From positions 1,960,268 through 2,024,267 of the forward strand of contig NZ_LS990887.1 in assembly GCF_900411315.1 (NCBI RefSeq): DNA of 64,000 nucleotides, given 5' to 3'. The notes beneath the pieces were generated by a model. It saw only the letters and a program-made list of their open reading frames with translations. It ran no database searches and was not told the DNA's origin. The position numbers and the translations under genes are program-made. Below, piece after piece: positions 63,571 through 64,000 of this stretch (position 1 is its first letter; every line of letters begins with the position of its first letter). Source of the stretch: Corynebacterium senegalense. Lineage in GTDB: Bacteria > Actinomycetota > Actinomycetes > Mycobacteriales > Mycobacteriaceae.

Positions 63571-64000
63571 TCACCTGAGTTCCGAGGCAATCCGCCACAG
63601 CTGACCGCGAGCTGCTGTGGCGAACAGATGGGCTTGGCAGTTGTCCAGCCTTGCCACGATCTCCGCTACCTTGAGCCGCGGACGAGACGTTGCGCGCGCC
63701 TGATTTGCTAGTGCCTCCATGACGAGGGTGGGGTCGAGGTCCAGCTGGTTGAGCAAGAATTCGTCCGCGCTTTGCACGGACATACCGAGGGCATCCAACT
63801 GGCTTCGCGGGAAGTCTTTCACGTTGTTTGTCACGATGACATCGGCGCGTCCGCGAAGGGCCGCCGCCACGACGTGACGGTCGTTCGGATCGGGTAGTGT
63901 TATGCCGCTGATGAGGTCTTCCCACCCCGTGACAGAGGCGTCCTCAAAGGCTGCGTCCATCGTGAGAGCCCGCGCCCGGGCCTTGCCGCCGCCCTTCAAA
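63571..64000 (-). CDS. PIN-domain toxin-like protein, 5' end cut by the window edge
   Basis: Visible part is 142 residues. It includes a PIN-fold half with DPNDRHVVAAALRGRADVIVTNNVKDFP (conserved Asp residues and TNN-KDF segment) and a C-terminal helical extension (ADEFLLNQLDLDPTLVMEALANQARATSRPRLKVAEIVARL) typical of VapC-like toxins of about 185 residues. Some 40-50 N-terminal residues, including the first catalytic Asp, lie beyond base 64000. An antitoxin gene, if present, would be upstream, out of view. Confidence 0.8.
   Translation of the reverse strand, partial: LKGGGKARARALTMDAAFEDASVTGWEDLISGITLPDPNDRHVVAAALRGRADVIVTNNVKDFPRSQLDALGMSVQSADEFLLNQLDLDPTLVMEALANQARATSRPRLKVAEIVARLDNCQAHLFATAARGQLWRIASELR

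Overview
The window is a stretch of a high-G+C actinobacterial chromosome, most likely a Corynebacterium species. The evidence is the gene order: holA ... rpsT-lepA, hemW-hrcA-dnaJ2-rsmE-phoH-ybeY-CorC-like, era-recO-uppS-(zur-znr, opposite strand)-glyS, dgt ... dnaG and eno-ftsB. Two-component, ABC, BCCT and BrnQ-type genes of the kind found in corynebacteria also fit, as does a very dense use of TANNNT -10 boxes placed 6-9 bases before start codons (leaderless mRNAs). I see no rRNA, tRNA, prophage, insertion sequence or CRISPR array. The window is almost wholly protein-coding, and only one gap exceeds 300 bases (36731-37407).

Layout. 1-4.3 kb: 3' part of holA, an ankyrin-repeat gene overlapping a LysE exporter, two unknown membrane-protein genes, then rpsT and a solitary PemK-like gene on the minus strand. 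4.4-10.9 kb: lepA, a TetR regulator divergent from an NAD(P)-dependent reductase with paired operators between them, a BCCT transporter and a CPBP protease. 11-15.1 kb: a histidine kinase/response regulator pair, a FUSC-like membrane gene, a proline iminopeptidase and a 45-codon gene. 15.1-20.6 kb: a four-gene oligopeptide/nickel-type ABC operon and a luciferase-like monooxygenase. 20.7-29.5 kb: brnQ, then maltokinase and trehalose synthase (trehalose-maltose-glycogen metabolism), an ABC exporter, a lipoprotein-idi pair and a type-B carboxylesterase. 29.5-36.7 kb: an M3 peptidase with two tiny membrane-protein genes behind it, malQ, fadD and an unknown gene.

36.7-37.4 kb is the most unusual part: a non-coding array made of two 283-base copies, spaced 6 bases apart (289-base period). 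Each copy is an A-B-A arrangement of 77- and 123-base modules separated by palindromic junctions. 37.4-50.3 kb is a housekeeping run: hemW, hrcA with a CIRCE-like operator, dnaJ2, rsmE, phoH, ybeY, a CorC-like gene, pdxY, era, recO, uppS, the zinc regulators zur and znr, and glyS. 50.3-64 kb: two probably paralogous small genes, a large TPM/coiled-coil membrane protein, dgt, a secreted RNase Sa-like enzyme, dnaG (with a degenerate zinc site), an OGG-fold-like gene, mazG, a secreted protein, a membrane-anchored L7/L12-like mini-protein, a lytic transglycosylase, eno, ftsB, a formamidase-family gene and a PIN-domain gene cut by the window edge.

Recurring architecture. At least 23 genes look leaderless. 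Six of thirteen convergent gene pairs share a single YTAG tetranucleotide that supplies both stop codons. In three places a stop codon forms the first half of the next gene's -10 box. Regulatory DNA is therefore compressed into a few bases, which makes the few long intergenic structures stand out.
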